Of a stretch of 17,959 nt of DNA, positions 6,914 to 14,721 are shown piece by piece; positions within the stretch are counted from its first letter, which is position 1; each line of letters opens with the position of its first letter. The stretch comes from Natrinema soli (lineage in GTDB: Archaea > Halobacteriota > Halobacteria > Halobacteriales > Natrialbaceae). Location: assembly GCF_028618695.1 (NCBI RefSeq), contig NZ_JAQIVI010000549.1, forward strand, positions 1-17,959, read 5' to 3'. The notes beneath the pieces are model-generated. The model worked only from the letters and a program-made list of their open reading frames with translations, was not told where the DNA came from and ran no database searches. Made by a program: the position numbers and the translations under genes.

Positions 6914-9193
6914 TTACTCGTCGTCCGCGGTCGCGTTTTCGGTTTCCGACTCCGTCTCGTTGCCCGTTGCGTTCGCCTCTTCCTCCTCCGTTTCCGCCGC
7001 TTCCTCGCCTCCTTCTTCCGTCGCTTCGTCTCCCGTTTCCGCTTCCTCGTCCTCAGCCTCCCCGTCTTCCGCTTCTCCGTCCGCCCCCGTTTCGTCTTCG
7101 GTCCCGACCGCGTCCTCGTGTTCCTCGATCTCCTCGCCGTCTCCTTCGGGAACGATGCGGTACACTTCGCCGGTCTCGCCCTCGGTGTAGCGGGCGGTCG
7201 TCAGCACGTAGAGTTCGCCGTCGTGGTCTCGCCCGAACGCGAGGACAAAGCGGTTGATCTCTCCGTTTTCGGAGCCGCCGACGGAGAGCTCCTGGATTTC
7301 CCAGAGGTCCTCCGCCGATCGGTCGGCGGTCGGTTCGTACTCCTCGACCGGCGAGGCGAACAGCCGTCCGCCGGGCGTTTCGAACGCATTGCTCCAGTCG
7401 CCGTAGACGTACATGTCCTGCAGTTCGGAAACGGTGTCACCCTCGTAGACGTATCCGCCGGTGATCGAGATCCCGATCGTCTCGTCGCCAACTTGGTGTG
7501 GGTAGTGGATGACCGGATCGAGTAGCTCCTCGCCGCCGCGGACGTCGTCCGGCGTCGAGTTCGGACAGTCCTCCCCCGGTTCGTTGGGATTATCGGTGCT
7601 GAAACACTCGATTCCCTCCTTGACGTTCCAGCCGTAGTTACCGCCGTTCTCGACGATGTTTACCTCCTCGAACAGGTTCTGTCCGACGTCGGCGACGAAG
7701 AACCGTCCCTCGCTATCGAACGACGCTCGCCAGGGGTTGCGCAGCCCCCACGCGTAGTACTCGCCGAGTCCCTCGTCGCTGTCGACGAAGGGGTTGTCAT
7801 CGGGAATTCCGTACGGTTCGCCGTTTTCCCCCTCGGCGTCAACGTCGAGTCGGAGGATGCTGCCGAGGAAATTCTCCGTCGTGTTCTGTGCGTTGCCACC
7901 GTCGTTCTCGCCGTACCAGTCCTCGACGTGACCGAGTCCGGTGTCGTCGGCGTCACCGCCGTCACCGAGTGGCACGTAGAGGTACCCGTCCGGTCCGAAG
8001 AGCACTGCACCGGCGTTGTGGTTGAACTGCGGCTCCGGCACCTCGAGAAGCACTTCCTCGGAGTCGGGGTCACCCATCGCGTGGTCGTCGCCGTCGGTCG
8101 TGAACTCCGAGAGAACGGCCGTGTGGTCGTAGTCCTCGGGGGTGTCGTCAGTCGGAGGCGCGCTATACCTGACGAAGAAGCGACCGTTCTCCTGGAAGTC
8201 GGGGTGGAACGCCAGCCCGAGCAGTCCGCGCTCGTCGAAGCCGGCGTCGGTCGCCTCGCCGACATCGACCATCCGATCAGTGAGGTCGAGGAACGGCTCC
8301 TCCTGCAGTTCGGCGGTCCCACCCGCGGTGTCCGCGTCGCCCCCCGTCCCAGTCGTCGTCTCGTTTCCAGCCTCAGTATCGGTCTTCGTCTCGTTTCCAG
8401 CCTCGGTATCGGTCTTCGTCTCGTTTCCAGCCTCGGTATCGGTCTTCGTCTCGTTTCCAGCCTCGGTATCGGTCTTCGTCTCGTTTCCGTCCTCGATACA
8501 CGTCTCGGTCTCGTTCTCAGTCTTCGTCTCGTTGCCGCTTTCGGCGCCAGTTTCCGTACCGGTTTCGGCTCCCGCCTCGAGGACGCGTATCTGTCCGGGC
8601 TGGTCGACGACGTAGTACCGGTCCTCCTGATCCGGCGCGACCTCGAAGCCGACTGGGGAGGTGAGCCCGCTGGCGATCTGCTCGAGACCGATCGTTGGCC
8701 CCTCGGTCACGACGTCTCGTTCGGTCTCCTCGGTTTGCTGGTCTCCTCCTTCGGCCCCGGCCAACTGGATGTCGCCCCGCATCGAATTCGGGTGGACCGA
8801 ACAATAGTACTCCGCCATCTCGGCGGTCGCCTCGAACTCGAGGGTCAGCGTCTCACCCTCCCCGTCGGTGATTTCGGTCCCTTCGAGTTCCTGTCCCTCC
8901 GAGTCGAGGAGCACGAAATCGTGTGGAAGTCCGTCGATGTTCTCCCAGGTGACCACGTACGACTGTCCCTCCTCCAGTTCCAGTGTCGGATTCGTTTCAC
9001 CCTCAATCTCGGACGGTGACTGGCCGACCCAGCCGCTCGTCTCCCCGCCGAGTTCGAACTCTTGGGCCTCCTGAGCAGCCGATATTCCGCCCAGCCCTGC
9101 GACTACTCCGGTAGCCGCAGCGGTTTTCAGGAACAGCCGTCGTGACGATCCATCGAGATCTCGCTCGCGTCTCGCGTCTTCTCCGGATACCAT
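6914..9193 (-). CDS. Tat-exported cupredoxin-PQQ aldose dehydrogenase fusion (copy B), with repeat insert
   Basis: 759 aa from the ATG at 9193. A GTG at 9253 would add 20 residues, but the likely TATA (TTTATAGA, 9235-9228) lies inside that extension, so the shorter form is preferred. Order: Tat signal SSRRLFLK (16-23); cupredoxin with ligands H91 (LPHDF), C131, H134 and M138 (YCSVHPNSM); PQQ propeller with ERGLLGLAFHPDF, putative catalytic H392 (FNHNAGA), R485 (GLRNPW) and the conserved cysteine pair C530/C543. It differs from copy A by a Thr/Glu/Asn-rich loop (about 207-293) holding seven N-E-T sequons, four of them in exact ten-residue repeats, and by an acidic C-terminal tail with three more sequons. 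C232 in the loop is an odd extra cysteine. It is a tandem paralogue of copy A in the same direction; substrate unknown. Confidence 0.9.
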   Translation of the reverse strand: MVSGEDARRERDLDGSSRRLFLKTAAATGVVAGLGGISAAQEAQEFELGGETSGWVGQSPSEIEGETNPTLELEEGQSYVVTWENIDGLPHDFVLLDSEGQELEGTEITDGEGETLTLEFEATAEMAEYYCSVHPNSMRGDIQLAGAEGGDQQTEETERDVVTEGPTIGLEQIASGLTSPVGFEVAPDQEDRYYVVDQPGQIRVLEAGAETGTETGAESGNETKTENETETCIEDGNETKTDTEAGNETKTDTEAGNETKTDTEAGNETKTDTEAGNETTTGTGGDADTAGGTAELQEEPFLDLTDRMVDVGEATDAGFDERGLLGLAFHPDFQENGRFFVRYSAPPTDDTPEDYDHTAVLSEFTTDGDDHAMGDPDSEEVLLEVPEPQFNHNAGAVLFGPDGYLYVPLGDGGDADDTGLGHVEDWYGENDGGNAQNTTENFLGSILRLDVDAEGENGEPYGIPDDNPFVDSDEGLGEYYAWGLRNPWRASFDSEGRFFVADVGQNLFEEVNIVENGGNYGWNVKEGIECFSTDNPNEPGEDCPNSTPDDVRGGEELLDPVIHYPHQVGDETIGISITGGYVYEGDTVSELQDMYVYGDWSNAFETPGGRLFASPVEEYEPTADRSAEDLWEIQELSVGGSENGEINRFVLAFGRDHDGELYVLTTARYTEGETGEVYRIVPEGDGEEIEEHEDAVGTEDETGADGEAEDGEAEDEEAETGDEATEEGGEEAAETEEEEANATGNETESETENATADDE
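8361..8510 (-). repeat. 30-bp tandem repeat inside copy B
   Basis: Four 30-bp units (8361-8390, 8391-8420, 8421-8450, 8451-8480) are nearly identical, with one base changed in the first. A degenerate unit follows at 8481-8510. They are in frame and each encodes the ten residues NETKTDTEAG. There are no spacers, so this is a coding minisatellite and not a CRISPR. Confidence 0.95.
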
Positions 9194-9227
9194 GTTTCTT
9201 GCACCTACCCTATTCTCGGCAGAGATA

Positions 9228-9235
9228 TCTATAAA
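9228..9235 (-). promoter_or_regulatory. TATA box of copy B
   Basis: TTTATAGA on the minus strand lies 35-42 bases before the ATG at 9193. It predicts a short leader of about 10-15 bases. Confidence 0.55.
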
Positions 9236-9708
9236 TCGAACATATTGTTGCACCGGAAACGCAATACTTGCTGGACCAGGTGGCAGCAGTCAGGCCCGCT
9301 GGGGCAGAAATATACTCATTGACCCGCCGGACGTTGTCTGGACATCTTAATATAATACTTCGCGTAGTAATACCGTTTTCTCTCAGATCTCGTGTCTGTT
9401 TCCGGTGTGACTGTGGCTCGATCGTCCCGTCCGCTCGGCGGTTCAGTCGGGATATCCGATACTGCGACTGCGCTCGTGTTCACAGTCCAGACGAACACCT
9501 CTCACAGAAGTTATGAGTGACCAGAGGGTCTGGTGAGGATGGCCTCGTCGGTGTGGCAGCGAGTAAATCCACCGTTGTTCGCTATCGATACGAGCACAAT
9601 GACCAGTTCTCGACGAATGGGTAACCATCACGAAGCTGCCGTCCATCCGTTTTCGAATCCGATCCGTGAACGCGGATCTATTTCGTGACCGACCTCGTTT
9701 CGATCCCT
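9236..9708. other. large intergenic region upstream of copy B
   Basis: More than 470 bases without a supportable gene. Short open frames on both strands (plus 9268-9516, minus 9443-9646) have no protein-like pattern. An AT-rich patch, CTTAATATAATACTT (about 9346-9360), could be a promoter on either strand, but nothing clear follows it. A small hairpin, GATCCG/CGGATC, lies at 9661-9678. The composition suggests regulatory or decayed DNA. Confidence 0.45.
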
Positions 9709-9730
9709 CCGGCGAGTCGACTCTCGCCGG
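9709..9730 (-). terminator. hairpin immediately after the first exchanger gene
   Basis: A perfect 8-bp stem, CCGGCGAG/CTCGCCGG, with a 6-base loop abuts the TAG stop of the next gene. No T-tract follows on the minus strand, so it may mark the transcript end or stabilise the mRNA. Confidence 0.45.
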
Positions 9731-10813
9731 CTACAGATAGTTCGCGATCCAGTAGGCGATGTAGAGCCCGAACAGGACGACACCGCCAACCCGGGTGACG
9801 CGTCCCCGCGTGAGCATGACGGTCACGACGAGCACGCAGCCGGCGAAAAACGGCCAGTGAACCGTCAGGACGTCCCCGCCCGTACTGATCGGATGGAGCA
9901 ATGCGATGATCCCGACGTTGGCCGTCATGTAGAAAACCGTGCTCCCGACGACGTTCCCGATGGCGAGTTCCGGCCGATTCCGTCGAACCGGTTCGACGGT
10001 GAGCGCCAGTTCCTCGATCGAGGCGATGAAACTCAATACCGTGGCACCGAACGCGAGCCCCGAGATACCGAACGCGACGAAGATACCCTCGGCGCTGACC
10101 ACCGTGATACCTGACCCGATCGTCATTCCGATCACGGCGAGGACGGCGATGCCGAGATTGAAGAGTCCGCTTCGATGCTCGAACGATGGCACGAACTCGT
10201 CGATATCCAGGTCGAAATCCGGGCCGTTCGATCGGTCTCCGTCCGCTCTCGAGTCGTTGCCGTTCGATGTGGCCCGACTCCGACCCGTATTCGCGTCCGG
10301 TCCGGCATCGAAGTCGATCACCTCCTGTAGTTCAGCCGAGAGCAGATACGTCGTTTCGGCGCGGCGTTCGTGCCAGAAGATATAGGTCAGCAGCGGGACG
10401 AACAGGCCGAGGAGGACCGCTCCCTCGAGTGGACCGATCGTTCCCTCGAGCGACAGCGCAAACGCGGGAACGGGAACGAGAACGAGTAGCATCAGATAGG
10501 CTCGGGGAACGTCCATTCGAAACGGGACGAGGATCCCCGCGAGCCCGACGGCGACGGCGAGGACGAACAGCGACTCCCCGAAGACCGTCCCGAGCGCGAG
10601 CGACGGAAGGTCGACGAACGCCGCGGTTACGCCGAGGACGGCGTTCTCGAGGTCGACACCGGCCAGTACGACCGCGAGAAAGAAGCCGGAAACGCCGAGC
10701 GAAACAGCGCTCTGGGCGACGGCCTCGATGAAGATCTCGACGCACCAGATCACCAGCACGACGCCGACGAGAAACAGGCCGATGAGGGCCGCCGTCGAAC
10801 TCGGAACGACCAT
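9731..10813 (-). CDS. Sodium/calcium exchanger-like (CaCA superfamily) membrane protein 1
   Basis: 360 aa from the ATG at 10813. A TTG at 10831 would add six residues, but a TATA-like element (ACTAAGTA, about 10838-10845) sits about 28 bases before the ATG, favouring a leaderless start. There are two hydrophobic halves of about five helices joined by an acidic loop (about 165-215), the usual cation/Ca2+ exchanger layout. The second alpha repeat (about 255-300) is recognisable: SFIASIEELALT...AIGNVVGSTVF. The first (about 43-85) is degenerate: AGVDLENAVLGVTA...ALGTVFGESLF, where the usual GTS-PE and GN-GSN motifs are altered although a Glu (E56) is kept. It is a paralogue of the next gene. Transport of Ca2+ in exchange for Na+ or H+ is inferred. 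Confidence 0.85.
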   Translation of the reverse strand: MVVPSSTAALIGLFLVGVVLVIWCVEIFIEAVAQSAVSLGVSGFFLAVVLAGVDLENAVLGVTAAFVDLPSLALGTVFGESLFVLAVAVGLAGILVPFRMDVPRAYLMLLVLVPVPAFALSLEGTIGPLEGAVLLGLFVPLLTYIFWHERRAETTYLLSAELQEVIDFDAGPDANTGRSRATSNGNDSRADGDRSNGPDFDLDIDEFVPSFEHRSGLFNLGIAVLAVIGMTIGSGITVVSAEGIFVAFGISGLAFGATVLSFIASIEELALTVEPVRRNRPELAIGNVVGSTVFYMTANVGIIALLHPISTGGDVLTVHWPFFAGCVLVVTVMLTRGRVTRVGGVVLFGLYIAYWIANYL

Positions 10814-10988
10814 GTCCGTGAGCCTATGCAACGCTCGTACTTAGTTTCTGATTGCGGTCACGACGAAACGCGACGGAGCGGTTGGGACGGTCTCCACGGG
10901 GACGATCGCAATCGCTGGTGTCCACGATCCGATCGTCACGGCCGTTGCAGCGCTGCCGGCGAGACCAGTTCCCCGAACTCACCGAGGC

Positions 10989-12284
10989 TCAGCCACCGAT
11001 CGGAACGCCGCCGAAGACGACGATCGCGATCAGCCAGTAGGCGACGTAGATCCCGCCGAGGAGGAGCCCGTGCCATCGCTTCAGTTTGCCCTCGGAGAGG
11101 AAGTACGCGGCGAGGGCGGTCACGACGATCACCGTCGGGAGATGGAAGGTGAGCACGGACCGGGAGATCTCGAGGTCGCTGAGGAGCATGATGACGCCGA
11201 CGTTTCCCGTCACCGAGAAGAGGACGCTCCCGATGACGTTTCCGACGCCGATCTCGGGGACGCCTCGTCGGACCGGCTCGATCGTGAGCATGATGTCTTC
11301 GAAGGTGAGGATCACCGTGAGGACGGTCGCCCCGAAGACGGTCTCCTCGAGGCCGAACCCGTCGATAACGACCTCCGACCCGGCCTCGAGCAACATCGAC
11401 GCGAACACGATTCCGATCAGTGCGAGGACGGAGAGGGAGAGCCAGATCCACCCGGACGCGGGGCGACCGCCGACGAGTCGGTCCTCGGAGATTTCCGAGA
11501 ACTCCGGCGGCAACGCGACGCCGCCGTCGGCCTGTATCTCCTCGCCGAGTTCGGTGTTCCGGAAGACCGGCGTGTCGCGCTGGTACTCTCGAGCGATGAT
11601 ATACCCGAACGTGAGGACGAACGCGCCGAGGAGCAGGAGTCCGTGGACGAACGTCAGCGTTCCGACGAGGACGAACGGAATCAACAACAGCGGTGCCAGC
11701 GCGAAGAGGACGACGTAATCGGACGGGAGATCGACCGGGAACGGTCTGATGATCGCGGCGAGCGCGAGCGTCACGCCGATGATCGCCAGTCCCGTTCCGA
11801 GCGCCGTCCCGAGGGCGGCACCCTCGAGGTTGCCGGCGGACAGAACGAGCGCGAGGATCGTGTCGTCGAACTCGAACCCGGTGAAGAGTATCGCGAGCGC
11901 GAACAGCGATATCTTCAGCTTCAGCGCCGCTCGAGTGAGATAACTGATCAACTTTTCAACGCAGACCGTCAATAGGATGCCACCGACGACGAGGACGAGC
12001 ACCGCACCGAGCAGTCCCTGGCCGTCGACGAACCCCTCGATCGCCCCCTCGAGACCACCTTCGTTCTCCGCCGCGTCGCCGTCTTCACCCGCACTTCCGT
12101 CGTCGCCCTGAGCGACTACCGGTGCGACCGGAACTGCAACGAGCGTCGCGATCACCAGGAGAGCGGCGATGATCCGGCGAATCGATCGACGAGAGGGACG
12201 GCGTCTCGTACCGATCGAGAGCACTGAATTCACGACCCACGGTTGCCGCGATGCGATGGTGCTCTCGACGATGACCTCGAGCAT
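10989..12284 (-). CDS. Sodium/calcium exchanger-like (CaCA superfamily) membrane protein 2
   Basis: 431 aa. It begins with a basic N-region (RRRPSRRSIRR, 27-37), a hydrophobic stretch to VVAQ (59), and an acidic linker (60-88), like a cleavable Sec signal before the transporter proper. Two hydrophobic halves follow. The first repeat (about 126-165) is ILFTGFEFDDTILALVLS...ALGTALG, divergent from the canonical motif with D140 in place of the usual Glu. The second (about 315-360) keeps TVILTFEDIMLTIEPVRR...GVGNVIGSVLF. The cytoplasmic-type loop (about 225-270) carries REYQRDTPVF. Both proteins share EPVRR..PE..(I/V)GNV(V/I)GS, so they are duplicates. The genes are separated by 175 bases, each with its own likely promoter, and may form a heteromeric or dual-specificity pair. 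Confidence 0.85.
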   Translation of the reverse strand: MLEVIVESTIASRQPWVVNSVLSIGTRRRPSRRSIRRIIAALLVIATLVAVPVAPVVAQGDDGSAGEDGDAAENEGGLEGAIEGFVDGQGLLGAVLVLVVGGILLTVCVEKLISYLTRAALKLKISLFALAILFTGFEFDDTILALVLSAGNLEGAALGTALGTGLAIIGVTLALAAIIRPFPVDLPSDYVVLFALAPLLLIPFVLVGTLTFVHGLLLLGAFVLTFGYIIAREYQRDTPVFRNTELGEEIQADGGVALPPEFSEISEDRLVGGRPASGWIWLSLSVLALIGIVFASMLLEAGSEVVIDGFGLEETVFGATVLTVILTFEDIMLTIEPVRRGVPEIGVGNVIGSVLFSVTGNVGVIMLLSDLEISRSVLTFHLPTVIVVTALAAYFLSEGKLKRWHGLLLGGIYVAYWLIAIVVFGGVPIGG

Positions 12285-12310
12285 GTGGGTTACTGCATGC
12301 GAACCAGTGC

Positions 12311-12319
12311 CATATAGCT
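12311..12319 (-). promoter_or_regulatory. TATA box of exchanger 2
   Basis: AGCTATATG on the minus strand lies 27-35 bases before the ATG at 12284, predicting a leaderless or nearly leaderless transcript. Confidence 0.55.
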
Positions 12320-12352
12320 ACTAGGCCGGGGAGGACAGTTCATGGGAACTCC

Positions 12353-12424
12353 CTACACGAAATCCGTTGGAAATCTCTACACGGAATCCGTTGGAACTCT
12401 CTACACGGGTCTGTTGGGCACCAT
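12353..12424. repeat. three 24-bp direct repeats upstream of exchanger 2
   Basis: CTACACG recurs at 12353, 12377 and 12401, an exact 24-base period. The first two units agree closely (CTACACGaAATCCGTTGGAA and CTACACGgAATCCGTTGGAA); the third is partial (CTACACGGGTCTGTTGG). The array lies 34-105 bases upstream of the exchanger 2 TATA box and just beyond the stop of the ArsR-type gene. Confidence 0.8.
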
Positions 12425-12462
12425 TCCCACTGTCCGACTCGAGCACGGACACGAGGAGGCCC

Positions 12463-12759
12463 TCACGACGATTCCGACTCGCTCTCGTCGTCGATCGGAT
12501 CGGCCTGCAGGACGAACGCTCGCTCCGGCGGCGGGGCGATGCGCAACTCGATGCGCCGAGCGAGTTCGTAGTACTTCCGATTCCCGCGCCTGTAGTGTTC
12601 GACCAGCCCGGCTTCCTCGAGCGTCGAGAGGTGGTGTACGGCGGTTTTCCCGTCCATTCCGATCTCCGTTGCGAGTTCCGAGACGTACATCGGTTCCCGC
12701 GAGAGTTCCCTGAGAATCGCCAACCGCGTTCCGTTTCCCAGGGCGTCGAGCAGTGTCAC
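12463..12759 (-). CDS. ArsR-type winged-helix transcriptional regulator
   Basis: 98 aa beginning with GTG. It is a compact winged helix: DALGNGTRLAILRELSREPMYVSELATEIGMDGKTAVHHLSTLEEAGLVEHYRRGNRKYYELA covers helices 1-3 and the wing (residues 5-68). After this comes a 30-residue acidic tail. The pattern 'NGTRLAIL..L...P.YVSELA..IGMDGKTAVHHL' is the ArsR/HTH_20 type common in haloarchaea. No metal-binding cysteines are present, so it is unlikely to be a metal sensor. No in-frame start lies further upstream. The AT-richer AAACCCTT, about 30-35 bases upstream, may be its promoter. It is divergent from the amphi-Trp gene and lies upstream of, and in line with, exchanger 2, with the 24-bp repeats between them; regulation of the exchanger is a guess. 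Confidence 0.88.
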   Translation of the reverse strand: MTLLDALGNGTRLAILRELSREPMYVSELATEIGMDGKTAVHHLSTLEEAGLVEHYRRGNRKYYELARRIELRIAPPPERAFVLQADPIDDESESESS

Positions 12760-12901
12760 ACGCGTCTTTGGACACCCGAATCCAGAAGGGTTTCGCCGAT
12801 TCTCACCGCGCTCGCGGTCGCGGCGATGGCGATATGCTGTCGATCAGACCTATCGAAATGCGTGACGCAGCTTTATCGGCGTCCTCGTGGGACGACCACC
12901 T

Positions 12902-13204
12902 ATGAGCGATCGCGTTGACTTCCCCGACGACAGAACCGGCGACCGACGGACGATCACGAGTGGCTTCTTCGAACAGGAAGTGTACCTCTCGAGCGAGGAG
13001 ACAGCCGCGTTCCTCCACGACCTCGCCGATCAGCTCGAGGCCGGATCGTCGTTTACGATCTCCGCGTCGGAGTGGGAGATCCCCTTCGACTACAGCGATC
13101 CCGTCGAGGTCGAGATCGAGTTCTCCCAACAACGAGAGCGGGAACTCGAGATCGAACTCGAGTTTACGGAACCGGCGGGCGGCGGTGACCTGTCCGTTCG
13201 GTAA
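12902..13204 (+). CDS. amphi-Trp domain-containing small protein
   Basis: 100 aa from the ATG at 12902. A GTG 15 bases earlier is open, but the TATA-like CTTTATCG (about 12870-12877) lies about 28 bases before the ATG, which fits a leaderless start. The sequence has FEQEVYLSSEETAAFLHDLADQLEAGSSFTISASEWEIPFDYSDPVEVEIEFSQQ...ELEIELEF: an initial strand, a helix, and a run of amphipathic strands ending in alternating Glu/hydrophobic residues. This matches the amphi-Trp family found in haloarchaea, whose role is unknown. It shares a divergent intergenic region with the ArsR-type gene. Confidence 0.75.
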   Translation: MSDRVDFPDDRTGDRRTITSGFFEQEVYLSSEETAAFLHDLADQLEAGSSFTISASEWEIPFDYSDPVEVEIEFSQQRERELEIELEFTEPAGGGDLSVR

Positions 13205-13492
13205 GCGGTGGCGAAATCCGTCGACTCGAGATGCGGCCCGCGGCGGTCCGACGTGGTAACCGCGGATGACGGTCCGAATCCGTAGCGGTCGGTATCGGCG
13301 CGCACAGCTGCCGCTCTCGTGCGCTCAGCGACGGCCATCGACGGGGCGATCTCGGCTCGACCGATGTAATTGGTCGTGAGCGCGAGCCAATACGAATTTT
13401 CGCCCGTGAAACTCGCGATAACCGGCCGATTTGCCGGGGAACGGTGTGCGCGATTTACACGATTTCGGCTGGTCGGTCTCGTCGTCGCAGTC

Positions 13493-14626
13493 ATGACTAT
13501 TGATAACACGACCGAGCCGACGACCGATACCGCCTCCCGAGCGAGTGTTTCCCGACGATTTATCTTGGGGAGCATTGCCGTGGCGAGCGCGCTCGCGAGT
13601 CTCCCCACGGGCGCGTTCGGACGAGAGGACGACACGACGGGTGACCTCGAAACGGTCGCCGAGTTCGAGCCGCCCGCACTCCCGGAGAATCTCGCGATCG
13701 ACGAGCGGGGAACCGTCTACTTGAGTATGGGCCCGTCGGGCGAGATCCGCGCCGTCGATTCCGAGGGGAATCAGTCGTCGGTCGCAACGCTCGATACCGG
13801 CGATCAGGGACTACTACTCGGCATTACCGTCCTCGACGGTGCGCTCTACGCCGCGAACGGGTCGGGCCAGCAGGAGACGCACGGCATCTGGAGCGTCGAT
13901 CCGGAAGACGGCGAGCCCGAGCGGATCGCGTCGCTGTCGCCCGACGAATCGATGCCGAACGGGATCATCCCCGATCCCACGATGTCGGACGCGCTGCTCG
14001 TCTCCGATCACCTCGGCGGCGCGATCTGGCGCGTGACGACCGACGGCGAGGCCGAGCCGTGGGTTTCGGATTCGTCGCTCGAGCCGGATATGGACGCCCA
14101 GACGCCGGTCGGCGCTGACGGGCTGGCCGCCCATCCGGACGGTGACGTCTACGTCGGCAATCTCAACGCGGGATCGGTCATGCGAGTCCCGGTCGCGGAC
14201 GACGGGAGCGCCGGACAGGTAGAACAGGTCGTCCAGGACGAGGGCCTGGTCGGCGCGGATGGAATGACGATCGACGAGGACGGGTCCCTGTACGTCGCAG
14301 TGAACGCGGCGAACGAGGTCGTCCGCGTGACGGACGATCAGGAGATCGAGACGCTCGCCAGCGGCGACCCCCTCGATTTCCCCGCGGACGTCCACTTCGG
14401 CACGACCGAGGAAACCGCGACGTCGCTGTACATCGCGAACTTCGCCTACGGGACCTTCCTCGAGGACGAGGAAGCCGCCGAACCGAGTCTCTCGAGAGTC
14501 GACGTCGGAACGGCCGGTTACTTCCCGGAGACCGCCGACGAAACGTCCGATACGGACGAGGAGGACGACAGCGCTGACGACGATCAGTCCGAAGACGACG
14601 CGAACGAGACGGACGACGACGAGTGA
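13493..14626 (+). CDS. Tat-exported SMP-30/NHL-type beta-propeller protein
   Basis: 377 aa from the ATG at 13493. The frame is open back to 13370, but that extension would put about 40 residues before the Tat motif and contains the likely TATA (GATTTACAC, 13452-13460). The Tat signal SRRFIL (about 22-27) is followed by a hydrophobic stretch to GAFG. The mature part is made of repeated propeller strands: PENLAIDERGTVYLS, LLGITVLDGALYAAN, PNGIIPDP..DALLVSDHLGGAIWRV, GADGLAAHPDGDVYVGN, GADGMTIDEDGSLYVAV, and PADVHFG...SLYIANF. This pattern is that of SMP-30/gluconolactonase/strictosidine-synthase-like six-bladed propellers. The C-terminus is about 35 residues of Asp/Glu/Ser/Thr. Lactonase activity, perhaps on products of the nearby PQQ enzymes, is possible but not shown by motifs. 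Confidence 0.82.
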   Translation: MTIDNTTEPTTDTASRASVSRRFILGSIAVASALASLPTGAFGREDDTTGDLETVAEFEPPALPENLAIDERGTVYLSMGPSGEIRAVDSEGNQSSVATLDTGDQGLLLGITVLDGALYAANGSGQQETHGIWSVDPEDGEPERIASLSPDESMPNGIIPDPTMSDALLVSDHLGGAIWRVTTDGEAEPWVSDSSLEPDMDAQTPVGADGLAAHPDGDVYVGNLNAGSVMRVPVADDGSAGQVEQVVQDEGLVGADGMTIDEDGSLYVAVNAANEVVRVTDDQEIETLASGDPLDFPADVHFGTTEETATSLYIANFAYGTFLEDEEAAEPSLSRVDVGTAGYFPETADETSDTDEEDDSADDDQSEDDANETDDDE

Positions 14627-14721
14627 CTCTGCGAACGCGCTCGGTCAGTGGCCGATCGAAAGCGGGAACTCTCCCGTCGGCTGACGGGGTGTCGTCACGG
14701 CGGCTGACAGAGCGGCGGCAC

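Noticed and set aside
8361..8510. Possible CRISPR array because of 30-bp repeats.
   Set aside because: The units are head-to-tail without spacers and are in frame within a gene.
7928..9019. A 363-codon plus-strand frame opposite copy B containing a repeated SLGIGLRLVS segment.
   Set aside because: The repeat is only the antisense reading of the 30-bp coding repeat. The minus-strand protein has the real Tat, copper and PQQ motifs.
9193..9253. Longer GTG start for copy B, adding 20 residues.
   Set aside because: The extension contains the best TATA box and pushes the RR motif unusually far from the N-terminus.
9268..9516. A short plus-strand frame of 82 codons in the gap upstream of copy B.
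   Set aside because: It has no protein-like composition, no promoter or ribosome site at a fitting distance, and no recognisable motif.
12342..12713. A 123-codon plus-strand frame starting with eight-residue repeats (LYTKSVGN, LYTESVGT).
   Set aside because: The repeats are the 24-bp DNA repeats read through. The remainder is antisense to the winged-helix gene and is Arg/Ser-rich.
13370..13492. Longer GTG start for the SMP-30-like protein.
   Set aside because: It adds about 41 residues before a normal Tat signal and contains the likely promoter.
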